DNA of 64,000 nucleotides from Sipunculus nudus (GCA_026874595.1 CM049308.1:22607867-22671866), one strand, 5' to 3'. Shown: positions 49,801-61,671, counted from the first letter of the stretch. The notes: generated from the letters alone by a model not told the origin. Made by a program: numbers and translations.

Positions 49801-52800
49801 AATTGCTCATCTATTTTGAGCACCATGGGAGTCTGAATTTCAATGTGCTCAAAATAATTTTTTCCTCCTGCAATTCAAAGATTAAAGGTTACCTGTCATA
49901 ATTTCAAGTTTCCAAAGAAATTTCACAAGAACCCCTCAGGAATTCAAGCTAGAATTTTCTAGGTCTTGCAGTTACAATTTGCGACTTTAACAGATGAGTG
50001 GACAACAAAGGCCCATAAGTGTAGTGCTGATGAGCACACACTTGGCCACACAACATCTCAATTTACAATGCATCAAATGAGACCAGTTGAAAACCTATAT
50101 GAGAAAATTTTATCAAAATCAAATGATGGGGTCTATTAAGATTTTTATTTTCAAATTTCCAATTATACATTTCTGAATCCTCTACATGTATAATCTTGCA
50201 ATATTATGTAGACCGATTCCCATAAGATGCCCAACTCTCCCAGCTGAACTGGCTCACTTATAATGAGTCATATACTGTAATGACCTCTCTACTGGTCTAA
50301 TGTCAACCCCCTTATGTTGAAATACCATTTGTAATCCTAGATGGATCTGCAATGGTTCCATTCATGTCTACTACAAAGTATACAGTACTTGTATTACCTG
50401 TAATGCAGCTCCACCATCTTACAAGTTTTCACATTTCATGAAATACCAGAAATACAAAACCTACGAGTGCATGGTTTTTGCTGATGTAATTACTTAGCTA
50501 AAATGCCAGCAGGCTGGTCAGGGTTTTGACTATAGAGAAAATGGAGAGTTCAGAATGAAAAATCTCCATAAATTGAAGATGATATGGTTGGGTGTCCTAG
50601 CTACTAACTCAGAGAGTGCCCAACAGTTTTTGAGAGATATGGACCATTGATATAGGTTTACTACATTCCCTGGTATAAACATGTCAGGTACAATATATGT
50701 AAGAGATATTACCCTGATTATTTATAATGAGTGAAATATTATGTGACAGATGTATATCAGAATAGCCATAATACAAAGTCAACATTGAACACAATCCACT
50801 GTTCAATTTACTGTCATAAACATATTAAACTAAGTTGCAAAGTATATATTTATTGTATCATAAATGTATAAATATATCTACAGAACTAGCCTAATAGCTG
50901 CAAAAATTCTCAGGGCCCACGTTTATTAACAGAATAATATTCTTACAAATTATACTGCACAAAAAAAATTTATTCACTTGTTGAAAAGGACAACTGTACC
51001 ATAACAATTTGGAGATGAATGACTACACACACTTATACACACAAATATGACCGGTACTTATTAAAAACCTATATACATTTACCTTATCTAAGGGGCAAAT
51101 CCTAGAACACCTGATTAATAATGACTTTTGATTAATGACAGGCATGTTAAATCTACTGACTGAACAGACTGGTAAGTACTACGTGGGTCACCCACTGATA
51201 CCATTCAAACAAGCCAGGAGATATTACAGAGAATCATCCTCAAAGTAAACTTCATTTCATAAAGCAAATGGTCGACCAGTGCTCAAAATTACATGCATCT
51301 GTTTGCACATTAATGTATGATGAGGTATAAATAAATGACAATCATATGTTTGAATAACTAACTGTACCTGTCACAACGTCATGAATGTAATGTATTGATC
51401 TGTAATGACGTTTTTAGCCCTTTAACCTTCATGTACACATTAAAAGATTAGCACTTCAAGCTCTAATTACTGGTCAAAATATGAAACATTTCAACCACTT
51501 GTAGACTTAGTCAGACTCAGTAAGTGCCTGCATGGTCATATAACATGCAAAGGTCAAGGTTGTAATATTATTAATATATAAGGCCTTACTTATTTAATAA
51601 AAAGTTTCTCGGACAAAGAAATGAAAAGTGGTGGGGAGGAGGAGGGAAAATAAAAATAAATATAATTCAAAATTTTAAAAATGAAAAGCGCCATTTTTTC
51701 CATTTAAATTTTACAAATGATGAAATGAATATATAGGAACTATACCTGTCCTTCTACAATGTCAAGTGAACTAAATTATTTTCTGTATCTGCAGGATATC
51801 CTCAATACTTCCTGGAAGGGCTGGTAAAAAATCAATTTTTCTAAAAAAATCATGATTTTTCTATTTTTTTAAATAAACTTTTATCAATTTAAATTAACAA
51901 TTAATAAATTAATAATTTCCACTAAATTAACATTTTTGAAAAACCAATCAGTCCACTTTCTTACTAAAACAGCTGGAAAGTTTAAAATGACCAGTACAAG
52001 AGACTGGTTGCAAAATTATCTGTTAATTTTGAAGTATATTATATGATCAGTGGAAATACGAAGCTTACAACAAATAAAGGAAAATTCAGGCAAATGAAAA
52101 TAGCCATGAAATATGTAATTCAAACACAAACGCACATTTAAGCAATATCAAGGTTCATCAGGGTCAACCCGGTCAGAAAATGAGCAAACTCCTTTTTATT
52201 TAAAATATCACTGAAATCAGCTTTAAGATATGATCTATCTGTTGTCAATCATTGAAAAAAAACCCCTCAGCAACACAAAATAAAAAATAAAAAAAAATCT
52301 GTTAAAAATATACCCATCAGAAATTTAATCAAATATATCAAATGAGGGAAAAATTTACCCCTCAGAAATGTAAACAATTGCAAGGTGGGAAAAAATCAAG
52401 CTAATATAAAAAAAATATATCAGACGTAAGTATATATTGATGAACATCATTTCAGAATGTTTGCAACAAGGTTCGTACATCTGTCACTTGATAAACGCTT
52501 CGGAGCCCTTCAAATAGCGGTATAACGTGGTAGCGGTATATAACGCGGTATTGGTCACTCTGTAAACAACACACAGGTGCCCAGTGCTATTTTAAGCGTT
52601 TCATTCGCGCGAGTATTTGATTGAGAGTTAAGATTTTATTTGCATATGACGACCTGTCAGGGCTTCAACGCGGTTGGCGGAAAGAGACCCCGCCCAGCAG
52701 CCCTAGAAAGAGAGCCAATCAGAGATTCATAGTATACTACACGCATGCGCGTTAAGTTTTATTCATGTGATTTCATGGCGGAAAATTGTCCGTGTGCAAC

Positions 52801-55800
52801 AATTCCTGTGCTCTCAAATGCGATGGTACAAGCGTACACACAACGATCGGTTATCCAAATAATCGAAAGTAGCCGATTTCATCCAGAATTTCCTTAATCA
52901 CAACCTCGTAGTCACATGTTCGCAGCCATTTTAACGAAAAGGTTTAAATAAGTCGACTTTTTCAGCCTTCGGCCAAATGATTCCTTGTCTACAGAGGATT
53001 TTCCACGCGATGTCAAGAAAGTCACAAAGTTCCATCGTGACCCTGCCTTGAGGTGGCATCCGAAACTGAGCTCGGCAGAGCCATTCAAAAGCCAGACTTT
53101 TTCGGACACCTTATGGAAAATATTACAATCCCTGCTGATATAATATATTACAGTCAGCACCTTTAAAGTTTTCGAACGTAAGGTCCATCATTACAAGAAG
53201 AACAAAGTGAAATCGGGTGAGATCGTGATGAAACGTGAAAGTGTGAAGGAGAACATTTGAACGGTTTGACTTGAGGGAGATCTCCGACGAAAATCTTTTT
53301 ATCTCCGCAGATTCTCGGATTTTAGATGATCATGAGAAAGACAAGGGAAATGTTTCACTTACCATGGGCACGCCAAATGCTGTGACTTAAAAAATGACCA
53401 ATCCACTCTGTCGTGTGGGTCGCATTTTGTAGGAGGTGACTGCGAGTTTACTTTTTTAAGGGGATTTATATCACGACTCATGGACACATTTTATAACGGC
53501 GGCAAAAAAATAACGACAGGGACACTGTTATATTTATTTTCCAAATTGTCACAACTTAGGGTCGGCGGGTCTGAGAAACGAAAAATTAAATAAGTATGGC
53601 CTAAATGAAGTGCTGTGAAACTGTTGAGTTTAATTTGGATTGAAGCCTAGCAGGATACAACCTGTATGGTCTTGAGGATAAATATAGAAGCATTCTAAGA
53701 TACCCACAACCAATGAAACAGGCAGCTGGCAAGCGGACAAAATTTGACAGCAGAATCTCAATATTAAAGATGTTCACATTTCTGGACATGTTACAAAGCT
53801 AACAAATTCAGTGCTACAGATAACAGAACTCTGAAGCACATGTCATTACCATGCAAAACACCAATATATGACTAAGAACGTCAGTGTTAATGCAGCTTCA
53901 CTGGTTGCCCATCAAGCAGTGTAATGAACTTTGTTTACAACTCTGAAAATGTTGTTTACGGCTCTGAAAATGTTATGCCTGGTTATATTTGTGACCTGAG
54001 CTGATATGAACTGGTTCATATCTAAACTCAATTATACTAAACCTAACTTAATTGCTATGCTGATTTACCTTGCCGTAAAATGTGATATTTCATGGGAAGT
54101 ATTAGGTCTAATGGTAGCAAAATTAGCCTCACCCACACTAGAAAATTCAAATGGATTTGCTTGTATGCACCATAAACTGGTTTATTGTGTTAAACAGGAC
54201 TACAGTAAACTGAACTTCTGTTGACCGCCTTTCAAGCAGACTACAGTAAACGGAACTGATGCAAATAAGTGGCCTTATGCAAGATTATTTTCTAGAGCTG
54301 ATACACCCTAAGACACTCAGGTCTGTCAGTTCACAGTTTTAGTCACCACGCAAGACATGGATCGCTTATGTTGAAAAATTTTTCAAATGATATGTTCCAA
54401 ATTCTGGAACAAAAGGGATGAGCTCAGTCAAATTCTCATAGCATGCTGGTGTCAACGGCTTTGCAGCTGCACAGTCATAGCTCATGATTTGGAGTGTAAA
54501 GTTGTGAAAAAACACACAAACATTGATGGCGATGGATGAATGAATACCTTCCTGGCAGAGGCAAAGAATCGTCAGATTATGGCAAAACGCATCCATGAAA
54601 CATGGTAGGAAACTACAATGTCTGAGGGTTTAACTTTAACATGACAGTTCAGCAAAGACGCAGGTGTTTTTAAAGCCATTGCACTTTGCAGTCCCTACAG
54701 ACAAATGTCAATCAGTGTTGAATAAAAAGGTTACGGTAAACCAGGGATCGATTTATTGAATTTATTGACTTCATAGTTGAAAGACACTGTTATATCCAGG
54801 TAATTCTTTGAAAATTCTAAGGATAATCATTATATAATATGCCACAGCTCTGCTCAGCAAACATGGTCCCCATCATGAGTCATGACATTTATAATATATT
54901 CAATACCGAATGTATTTAATGAGGTCACAGCCAATCATATTTCGTATGACATATCATATGATTTTAACACTAATAACAGTCATCTTCACATTTGCATAAA
55001 TGACTATTTTATAAGTAAATATGGCACACTGTGAAAAGGTGGCCCATATTAAATATTCATTATAAGTGCCACTGGTTGTCTTCCAGCTTGCCATTAATAA
55101 TTTTTTCCCCTGCTTTAATAAATTACCATGTGTTTCTGATAGGTTGGTGTCTCTATAACTTATTAAATAATTCAAGTATGACACAAAACATTTTTTAAGT
55201 GATAAAAAACACTGCTGGGTTGCCACTGAATCAATGTTTCCATTTTTGTGCCAGGCAGCAGAAAAAACTGTTTGCAACAACTGGCATAAACACATCCCAG
55301 AAAATTTACATTCCAGTGAGGGGAATGCTGGTTCCATTACAACTTCCAGGAATCAACTCCAGATACCTCTTTTTAATAACGGTCTTATAATATGTAATCT
55401 TTGGAGCATGTTCATGTGTTTGTCCACAGCACATCTTGCACAATCAATGTTCATGCACAGAATCTCATGAACTTTTAAGGCCATTTTGGGACAGGATCAA
55501 TAAGATCAGGCATGGATCCAGCACAAGATCTGGATTCAGGAATGTCCTCAAAGAAATATTCACAAATATACAGTCACTTATGCAGGAATGAACCAGGGAA
55601 TATGGGCTGAATTTAATTTAAATTTATTTAAGGTTCACCTATCATTACACCTGGTACACCCTCTGAATCCTCTGACTTAGCCTTCATTTACAAGCATAAC
55701 ACATTTCTGAATAAAAGAAAAAAAAAAATTTACCTTCAAGCACAATATTTCCTTACTGTTGTAACTGGTAAGAATTTTGGGAGCACTGAACAATCTTTGA

Positions 55801-58800
55801 GACTTCTTTATCCCATTTCTCTGATTTTTATATGATAAAATAGTGGAATTGTTAATATGACTCTAAAGGACAATAGCCAATGCTGTTAATATAACACCTC
55901 AGTGGTTCTGATAATAATATGGATTATAGCATTGACTACAGTGCTAATCTCAGCATGAGAACAAAGCTACTGCTGTCTGCCTTGTCCAGAAACACATCAA
56001 ATTAAATCTGCAATAAACACAATCCTGATCTTTTCTAGGAATCAGGTCAACACGACCTAATTTAAAACAGATGAGGCACAAAGCAATAGAATGGAAGGAG
56101 CTAGCTGCTTATATTGATCAATACTAGCCTGACTGGTGCAGGGCACATCAGATTTACCGATATTACGCCATCCCCTCAGGGCCCTGCATTTTACAACCCA
56201 ACCAGCCAACATATCAAACCGGGCCTACCTGGCATTTTATTCTTTAAAGCATCACATCTATACTGCACCTCATTTGATAAAATAACTAGTGAACAAGTAA
56301 TCAGCTTCAATCAAACTCAGCTCAGCTGAGGTTATTATTATTATATTTCAAGTCATACAAAGATGATCATTATTTTTTTTCCCTTCCACAGTAATCTTGC
56401 AAATTAAAATGTCTGACTCAATAATGGGTTGAATAAGGGAAATAATGTTTAAAAAGTGACAATAAATTTCAGTTATTAATTTAAGGCTATGTCTCCACTG
56501 ATTTCCCCCCCCCCCCCCCAAAAAAAACATTCACTGATATCAACAGTATTTCAAGAAGGCTGAATCACAAACTGGAATAATACCGGCACAACTTACAAAA
56601 CACACCACTGCAAGGTGTTGCTAATTGTAGACTGAATGAAATATGGATAAACAAGATTCCTTCTTCAGCCCTTTATTCAGATTAATATAAATAACCTCAG
56701 TTTCACATGTACTAGATATAATACAGCCATGCTTCTGACATGTGTCAAATGAAATAACATTCCATTAAATATCCAATCAATGTTCTTAATGTTGCAACAA
56801 ATGTCTGGTTGGTATAGCAGAAATCAGCTGAAGCCTGATGTTGCAACCAAGTGTCTAGACTGGCTGAAAAAAATTATCTGATATAGCAGCCAAGCATCTT
56901 TTCTAAAAGAAATCAGCTGATGTAGTGCTAAGGTGCCTTGATAGGCTGAAAGAAATCAGCTGATGTAGTGCTAAGGTGCCTTGATAGGCTTAAAAAAATC
57001 AGCTCATGTAGTGCTAAAGTGCCTTGATAGGCTGAAAGAAATCAGCTGATGTAGTGCCAAAGCACCCTGACAGGCTGAAAGAAATTAACTGATTTAGTGC
57101 CAAAATGCCTTGATACTGATAGGCTGAAAGAAATTCGCTGATGTAGTGCCAAAGTGCCTTGACAGGCTGAAAGAAATTAGCTGATGTAGTGCTAAAGGAC
57201 CTTGATACTGATAGGCTGAAAGAAATCAGGTGATGTAGTGCTAAAGTGCCTTGATACTGATAGGCTGAAAGAATTCAGCTGATGTAGTGCCAAAGTGCCT
57301 TGATAGGCTGAGAGAAATCAGCTGATGAAGTGTCAAAGTGCCTTGATACTGATAGGCTGAAAGAAATCAGCTGAGAGAAATCGGTTGATGTGGCATCAAC
57401 TTCAAGGTCTCTTGAATGACTGAAAGAAAACAGCTGCTGTAGCACCCAACACATTGATAGGCTAAATGAGATCAGCTGATGCAAAATTAAAGCACTTGAT
57501 AGGCTGAGAGAATCTTCTACCACAGTAACTGTGCACATGGTCAGTCAACAAAACAGGCTTATGCAGCATCTGCTTACAGAAAAACTTCCAGGAGTCTAAG
57601 ACAAGTTAGACCAGCAAGGTTTAACAATATACCATTTATTGGTTTGCAACTGCTAGTTGCCAAATTCACAGATCTATGTCAATTTGGCAACAAAAATCTT
57701 AACATAGTTTGGGTCCATGCAAAAGCACAAACTGACAAAAAAGCAAGAGTTCACCGTGTTCAAAAAGCCTTGACAATATAGACCACATAATTCAACCACT
57801 ATTCAACCAACATTTTAATATGAATGACTTGATGCATATAAGTTTTTATATCAGCAGATCTGATATCCCCTGGCATAATACCAAAGAGAGCGTACCCACA
57901 AGTCACATCTACCTGAAGCCTCTTTACCCATCAAATTTCAGTAAAAGTATCCAGATGATTATCATTAACAAATAAGGCCAAAAAAATAAAAGGTATGGTT
58001 CTCAGGCACCGCCCGCATCAATTTTAACCCCCGGCATCAAAAATTTTTATTTTGATTTTTATCTTTTATGAAGATAAATAATACAATTTATGTAGTATTT
58101 AGCAAAAACTTTGTTATTTTCATGCTTTTTCCTGATCATATGACATTTTTATCGAAACATCCAAAAAAAGGTCGAAAATAAAATACAGCCCGCCCGCACT
58201 GATTCCTGAAAAAAAAATGCCTGAGAACCATACCTTATTTTTTTTGGCCTAATGTGTCAGTTTATACTGAAATACACTAAGAGAAAACGCAGATTTTGTT
58301 TCACTGAGAATGCAACAAAAAATTAGTACATTCACTGCCATTCAAGCTACAAACTAAAATGTCCCTTTCATTGAACCTTACAAGGAAATTAAAGCATCCT
58401 TGTTTGGTTGACAGTAAACCGTAAACATCTGGCATTTTGGTAGGTAAGGTCAGTGTAGTGCATAACAAGTGACCCAGCGGTTATGGCACTCAGCAGCTGA
58501 GCTGATGACCCAAAACCTGATAAACTAAAATGGAATAAAGGGAACACTTTAGATTTAAAGGAAAGGCAAGAAATGTTTCAATCCATGGCATATGCAACAA
58601 AGATTTGTTGAATTGACTGGCATGGATTGAAAATTTTTTAAACACATTTTTTATCAGGTAATTTGACATGCTTTGGTCTTATTGTAGTTGAAACTGTAGC
58701 TTGTGAAACTGGTCTTTAAAAAACAGTTAATAACAAGGAAATTTATGCGGCTTTTTTTCTGACATTTCATGAAATAAAGTGGACAGGTAATGGTGCATTT

Positions 58801-61671
58801 TCTCGAATGTTTGTGAAATTTTGTTCAAATGATGACAGGCACATAGTTTCAATGAGAAGTATAATGCTTACAAGAACTTTCTGACATCAGTGGTATCATA
58901 GGATCCTGAGAACATGAGAAACTCGTGTTCTAAAATAGGCTTTCTCCTTTAGACCCATACCTACAAACATTTGAAATATGTGCCCAACAGGTCTTGTTCA
59001 ATGGATAAAGTTTTTAAAAACTGAAAATTAATTTTCATTTGAATCCATGATGTGAAGAAACGGGAAGAATGAAAATTATGTAAGCATCATGTTATAGGTG
59101 GCACAACTAGTCTTGTTCGAGGAAGAGCTATACAAGATCAATGGGCACAATAAATTTCAGAACAATCCAGAAAGATTATCCTTTGCAATTACCTTGGGTA
59201 ATTTTCTTTATGAAACAATAAGTAAACACAGCTTTTCTTTCTCACTTGAGAAAATGGCGACATTCCCAGAGGTACCAAGAGGCAGCTGATAACTGTGGCA
59301 AAAATAATTGTCACAGAATCATACTTCAGACAAGATCTGTCAAAGACATTTTTTTAACCAGATCACGTTCTTCATTCTGTTAGAGTTAATGGCATTTCCT
59401 CTTATACACAGACCATCAATGGTTATACAATAGAGCCCATGAGATTTACAAACTTTACATTTATTGTTATATAATTCTGCACTATTGAATTAACTGTATC
59501 AACATCTGTATAAGCACATCCTAAATAGTAACAGCTCAGTCTGACTACCAGTATAGCTAAGAATTGTACCACAAAAAGTAAAATGATGTTATAATGTGGA
59601 AATATGTTAACTAGGAGTATACTCATAATTTCGACATGTGACCTGAGACATCCATGTTTTAAATCACATGCAAATGGCACGACCAATGAGAAGTTTCAAG
59701 AAACAAGAAGGTATCTGTGGAGACTGGTGGCAAGAGGACGTGTATCGGCAAAATTTAGAATTAATAACACTTTTTTATTACCACGCCCATATCCTAAAAT
59801 TATAGCGAGATACTGCTTTCTGAATGAAGTTCATGATTAACATGTTGCCCCATGATTTGACAGAGCAACTACAAGCCTACAGACAGTATATCCATTATCC
59901 ACACCTTCCATGCGTTTGTTCAGAATACCCTGCTTAAAGTGAATTGCCACTGGGTTATTAAGACCAAGTTGAGCAGATAACTGGATCAGATAGATCAGTT
60001 TTTATAATTTTATGTAGTGTTATCTTTATCTATATAAACAGTATAAAAAGAAAGAAAACAGCACAAGTGCACAACTAAAACTAGTTAAAGGAAATGAAAG
60101 TAACTTGTACCCAGATGTATGCATGAGGATGTGTTTTTCAATCATTCAACCACAAGTATTTATAAACATTATTCTGACAACTTCCTGTTTAATAAGACAT
60201 CTCTGGTCAATGAATGACACAAGCTATCTATCAGAATGTATAAACAAATAGTTCCTGTTTTGTCTGGGGCAAACCTGACTTGAAAACATCTTTTGCAACT
60301 TGTCCCCAGTACGCAAAATAAACTTTTTCCCCATATTTAATTTTACTCATGTCTTTTTTTTCTTAGATTATTTTTTGTAAAGATGGTGCGAGTATCAAAT
60401 ATGCCAAAGCAAATGTAATCTTCAACTAAAAAGGAGTTTATAAAGTCATGTGACCTGTACCAGGAGGTTTGATGCAAATAATAGCAATTTCTGTATTAAC
60501 AAGAAATAAGGTCACAGTGACCAAGTTACCAGGGTCATGACACGTATAAACATGCATACATCTTAAATCACTGAACATACATTATATTACAAAAGTACAT
60601 AAAGCATTCTTTCTTTATTAGAGGTTGTGAATAAATACGGTCACTTTGACCTATTTTAATGGACTCACTTGGATGTTAAAAATCTGTATATGAAATATCC
60701 TTTCAGTTAAACGTGGTATAAATATCTCATGATTAAAAATGAGTTGGATAAAAACAAAGACTCTGAAGTTCATTTGTTTTGAAGATATGAAGAAATATGC
60801 AATTAACTTACTTTCCATATAAATATCATTTAAATTCCTAAGGCTCAGATTATAACAGGAGAGGATCTTCGCTTTGGGTAACAATCATTTTTTTTCACCT
60901 TTTATACATTCAAATATTAACAAATATTTGAAATTTTTTTTTAAATATTACATTTAAAAAGTACCAGTTCCACATAAACAATTATTTTTACACTGAGTAT
61001 TTCTATCTATACGGTGTTTGTTTCTTCAGTGTTAAGCTATGGAATATACTTTGCTGGCTCTTAGCATATTCACGTAATTTTACAACAATGGCAAACACAG
61101 TCAAGACGGTTATGTAATTGGTAAAGACTTGAAGTGCATACAGACATTTATTAATATACATTTTTTTTTAATTTTTAAAACTTTTTGATTATAAAAAGTT
61201 TAACAGTCTAAACTTGTGATTGCAATGTTTCTTTCTGAGCATTTTAAATGCAAAATAATTTCGATCTATTAGTACATACATCATCTAATGATCTGACATA
61301 TTAACTGTTTTATGAAATTTTACATGTCAATAAAATTCTCACCAGGACAATACTCCGGAACAACCGCTTGATAATCCGCTCCTACCCGCATTCCATTTTC
61401 TGAAATGAATAAAAGAGATTGAGTTAAATTATACATTTAAACTGAATAAATAAAAGAACGCAAGAGATTATTTATAATTATTTTACATTATTTTCTCCTC
61501 ACCTGACGTAAACATTGCGCACAAAAAAATATTTAATGAAGGATATTTTTAGTTCTCACCGTGCTCGGAATCATCGGTGGCGCTGCTGTCGGACATATGC
61601 CCGTTCGGGCTCGGGCCCCGAGAACGCCTTCCAACTTTCCCCTCGTCTCCGTTCCTGTCTGCCATGACCAT
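37688..61671 (-). CDS. RCOR: CoREST / REST corepressor (complete, 13 exons)
   Basis: Chromatin corepressor: ELM2-SANT1 recruits and activates HDAC1/2, the coiled linker and SANT2 hold LSD1/KDM1A on nucleosomes (family knowledge). Exons, in transcript order: 61671-61560, 61399-61343, 49458-49387, 43886-43834, 43244-43083, 42201-42083, 41659-41605, 41230-40988, 40528-40451, 39944-39887, 39545-39367, 38809-38643, 37817-37688. All junctions are GT-AG and phases agree; the sum is 494 codons from the ATG at 61671 or 492 from the in-frame ATG at 61665, both in good context. An in-frame TAA lies five codons upstream of the first ATG. Domains by residue (about): 38-115 ELM2, 126-185 SANT1, 185-205 acidic, 210-320 linker, 325-385 SANT2, 400-494 proline-rich. 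Which vertebrate RCOR paralogue it matches cannot be said. Confidence 0.95.
38247..38524. repeat. 31-bp minisatellite
   Basis: About nine copies of a 31-base unit of the form agccatcaataatcatattg followed by attcttgtcag, in the intron between CoREST exons 12 and 13. Later copies are diverged. Confidence 0.85.
38643..38809 (-). CDS. RCOR: CoREST exon 12 (proline-rich)
   Basis: [16 protein letters not shown] (with an IKPE SUMO-type psi-K-x-E motif), then [20 protein letters not shown]. Low-complexity, GC-rich. Phase 0 in, 2 out. Confidence 0.82.
39367..39545 (-). CDS. RCOR: CoREST exon 11 (SANT2)
   Basis: [20 protein letters not shown] and [20 protein letters not shown], the DNA-contacting SANT2 helices, then an acidic tail PPEEEEEK. 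If the donor is read through, the frame stops after nine codons. Confidence 0.96.
39887..39944 (-). CDS. RCOR: CoREST exon 10 (SANT2 start)
   Basis: [19 protein letters not shown], the first SANT2 helix with its tryptophan. Donor CAGG|gtaagt, phase 1. Confidence 0.94.
40451..40528 (-). CDS. RCOR: CoREST exon 9 (linker helix)
   Basis: 78 bases, phase 0/0: [20 protein letters not shown] then TFRPSE, the end of the LSD1-binding coiled helix. Confidence 0.93.
40988..41230 (-). CDS. RCOR: CoREST exon 8 (LSD1-binding linker)
   Basis: A basic stretch ([14 protein letters not shown]) leads to [20 protein letters not shown] and the coiled-coil start ([17 protein letters not shown]). In the family this long helical region lies along the LSD1 tower domain. 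Confidence 0.95.
41605..41659 (-). CDS. RCOR: CoREST exon 7 (acidic stretch)
   Basis: 55 bases encoding [18 protein letters not shown], an acidic serine-rich stretch that matches the position of the ESEDELEE-type region in vertebrates. Candidate CK2 sites. Confidence 0.9.
41877..42000 (+). promoter_or_regulatory. Two CTCF-like motifs
   Basis: CCACTAGGTGGCAG (41877-41890) and CTACCAGGTGGCAG (41987-42000), same orientation, 110 bases apart, in the intron between CoREST exons 6 and 7. Both fit the conserved bilaterian CTCF core CCAnnAGGnGGCrn. Confidence 0.45.
42083..42201 (-). CDS. RCOR: CoREST exon 6 (SANT1 end)
   Basis: [20 protein letters not shown] is the SANT1 recognition helix, then [11 protein letters not shown] and a basic stretch. 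Donor GACAG|gtatga, phase 2. Confidence 0.96.
43083..43244 (-). CDS. RCOR: CoREST exon 5 (ELM2 end and SANT1 start)
   Basis: [20 protein letters not shown] closes ELM2; [20 protein letters not shown] and KSFHRIRQM open SANT1. The donor is ATG|gttggt, weaker than its neighbours. Confidence 0.96.
43834..43886 (-). CDS. RCOR: CoREST exon 4 (ELM2)
   Basis: 53 bases encoding [17 protein letters not shown], near-invariant in CoREST. Phase 1 in, 0 out. The upstream intron (43887-49386) is full of nested repeats. Confidence 0.95.
45157..48005 (+). mobile_element. Hairpin-ended elements, one nested in another
   Basis: Left ends ACAAGGGACCTATGGGTCAC at 45157 and 45982; right hairpins at 46910-46938 and 47977-48005, each preceded by (ACGG)n. 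The arrangement left-left-right-right suggests the 45982-46938 copy sits inside an older copy. 46700-46938 and 47770-48005 are near-identical. The family also occupies the spectrin intron at 1393-4003. Confidence 0.65.
47103..47275. other. Non-repeat island in CoREST intron 3
   Basis: A run of 15 G followed by about 150 bases of higher GC than the surround, between two repeat copies. One minus-strand frame is open, but phases do not fit CoREST splicing. Confidence 0.35.
48240..49145 (+). repeat. 180-bp tandem array
   Basis: Five units of exactly 180 bases: the word tttaggagc recurs at 48301, 48481, 48661, 48841 and 49021. Units differ at only a few positions, so the array is young or homogenised. 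Confidence 0.92.
49224..49254 (+). repeat. Terminal hairpin of the 180-bp-unit element
   Basis: TATGCCCCGGCCAC, loop TTT, GTGGCGGGGGCATA: 13 of 14 pairs. It follows a GAATGACG-type short tandem at 49173-49203. Confidence 0.85.
49387..49458 (-). CDS. RCOR: CoREST exon 3 (ELM2)
   Basis: 72 bases, phase 1/1, encoding [19 protein letters not shown]. The internal methionine before LVW is the first in-frame ATG if transcription starts in intron 2. A symmetric exon, so it could be skipped without a frameshift. Confidence 0.93.
49459..52489. other. CoREST intron 2, proximal part
   Basis: A lone repeat left end (CAAGTGACCCATGGGTAACA) at 49610, then AT-rich sequence with no exon or RNA gene recognised. 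Confidence 0.5.
52490..53620. promoter_or_regulatory. CpG-rich promoter-like block in CoREST intron 2
   Basis: CpG density is well above the flanks. Motifs seen: octamer ATTTGCAT (52638), GC box CCCCGCCC (about 52689), CCAAT (about 52716), NRF1-like CGCATGCGCG (about 52742), ATGGCGG (about 52774), and on the minus strand AAAATGGCTGCG. A strong minus-strand donor, CCCATG|gtaagtg, ends at 53363. Probably a promoter for an alternative CoREST transcript or an antisense RNA. Confidence 0.5.
53621..56800. other. CoREST intron 2, middle part
   Basis: No supported gene. A 127-codon minus-strand ORF at 54954-55337 has no recognisable domain and no matching splice context. A run of 15 C is at 56505-56519. 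Confidence 0.45.
56815..57510. repeat. 43-bp minisatellite with CAGCTG in most units
   Basis: About fifteen units of the form aaatcagctgatgtagtgct then aaagtgccttgataggctga; some carry an extra 'actgat'. Most units hold an E-box CAGCTG. Confidence 0.88.
57973..58252. mobile_element. MITE-like element, copy 2
   Basis: Same terminal inverted repeats and GC-rich subterminal blocks as 5206-5549, in the opposite orientation and about 60 bases shorter. No coding capacity. Confidence 0.75.
58253..61342. other. CoREST intron 2, distal part
   Basis: Repeat left end at 58467 (AACAAGTGACCCAGCGG). Two perfect GGTCAnnnTGACC palindromes at 60510 and 60639. No exon recognised. Confidence 0.45.
61343..61399 (-). 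CDS. RCOR: CoREST exon 2 (ELM2 start)
   Basis: 57 bases, phase 1/1, encoding [18 protein letters not shown], the diagnostic start of the ELM2 domain. Followed by an intron of nearly 12 kb. Confidence 0.94.
61560..61671 (-). CDS. RCOR: CoREST exon 1 (N-terminus)
   Basis: Encodes [19 protein letters not shown] and [13 protein letters not shown], a basic then acidic-serine N-terminus as in other CoRESTs. Donor CACG|gtgaga, phase 1. Confidence 0.92.

Noticed and set aside
52912-53160. 82-codon minus-strand ORF in the CpG-rich block
   Set aside because: Likely a by-product of GC-rich promoter sequence; no domain and no suitable donor in frame.
54954-55337. 127-codon minus-strand ORF inside CoREST intron 2
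   Set aside because: No recognisable domain, AT-driven composition, no promoter or splice context. The opposite strand is also open, as expected by chance or from an old repeat.
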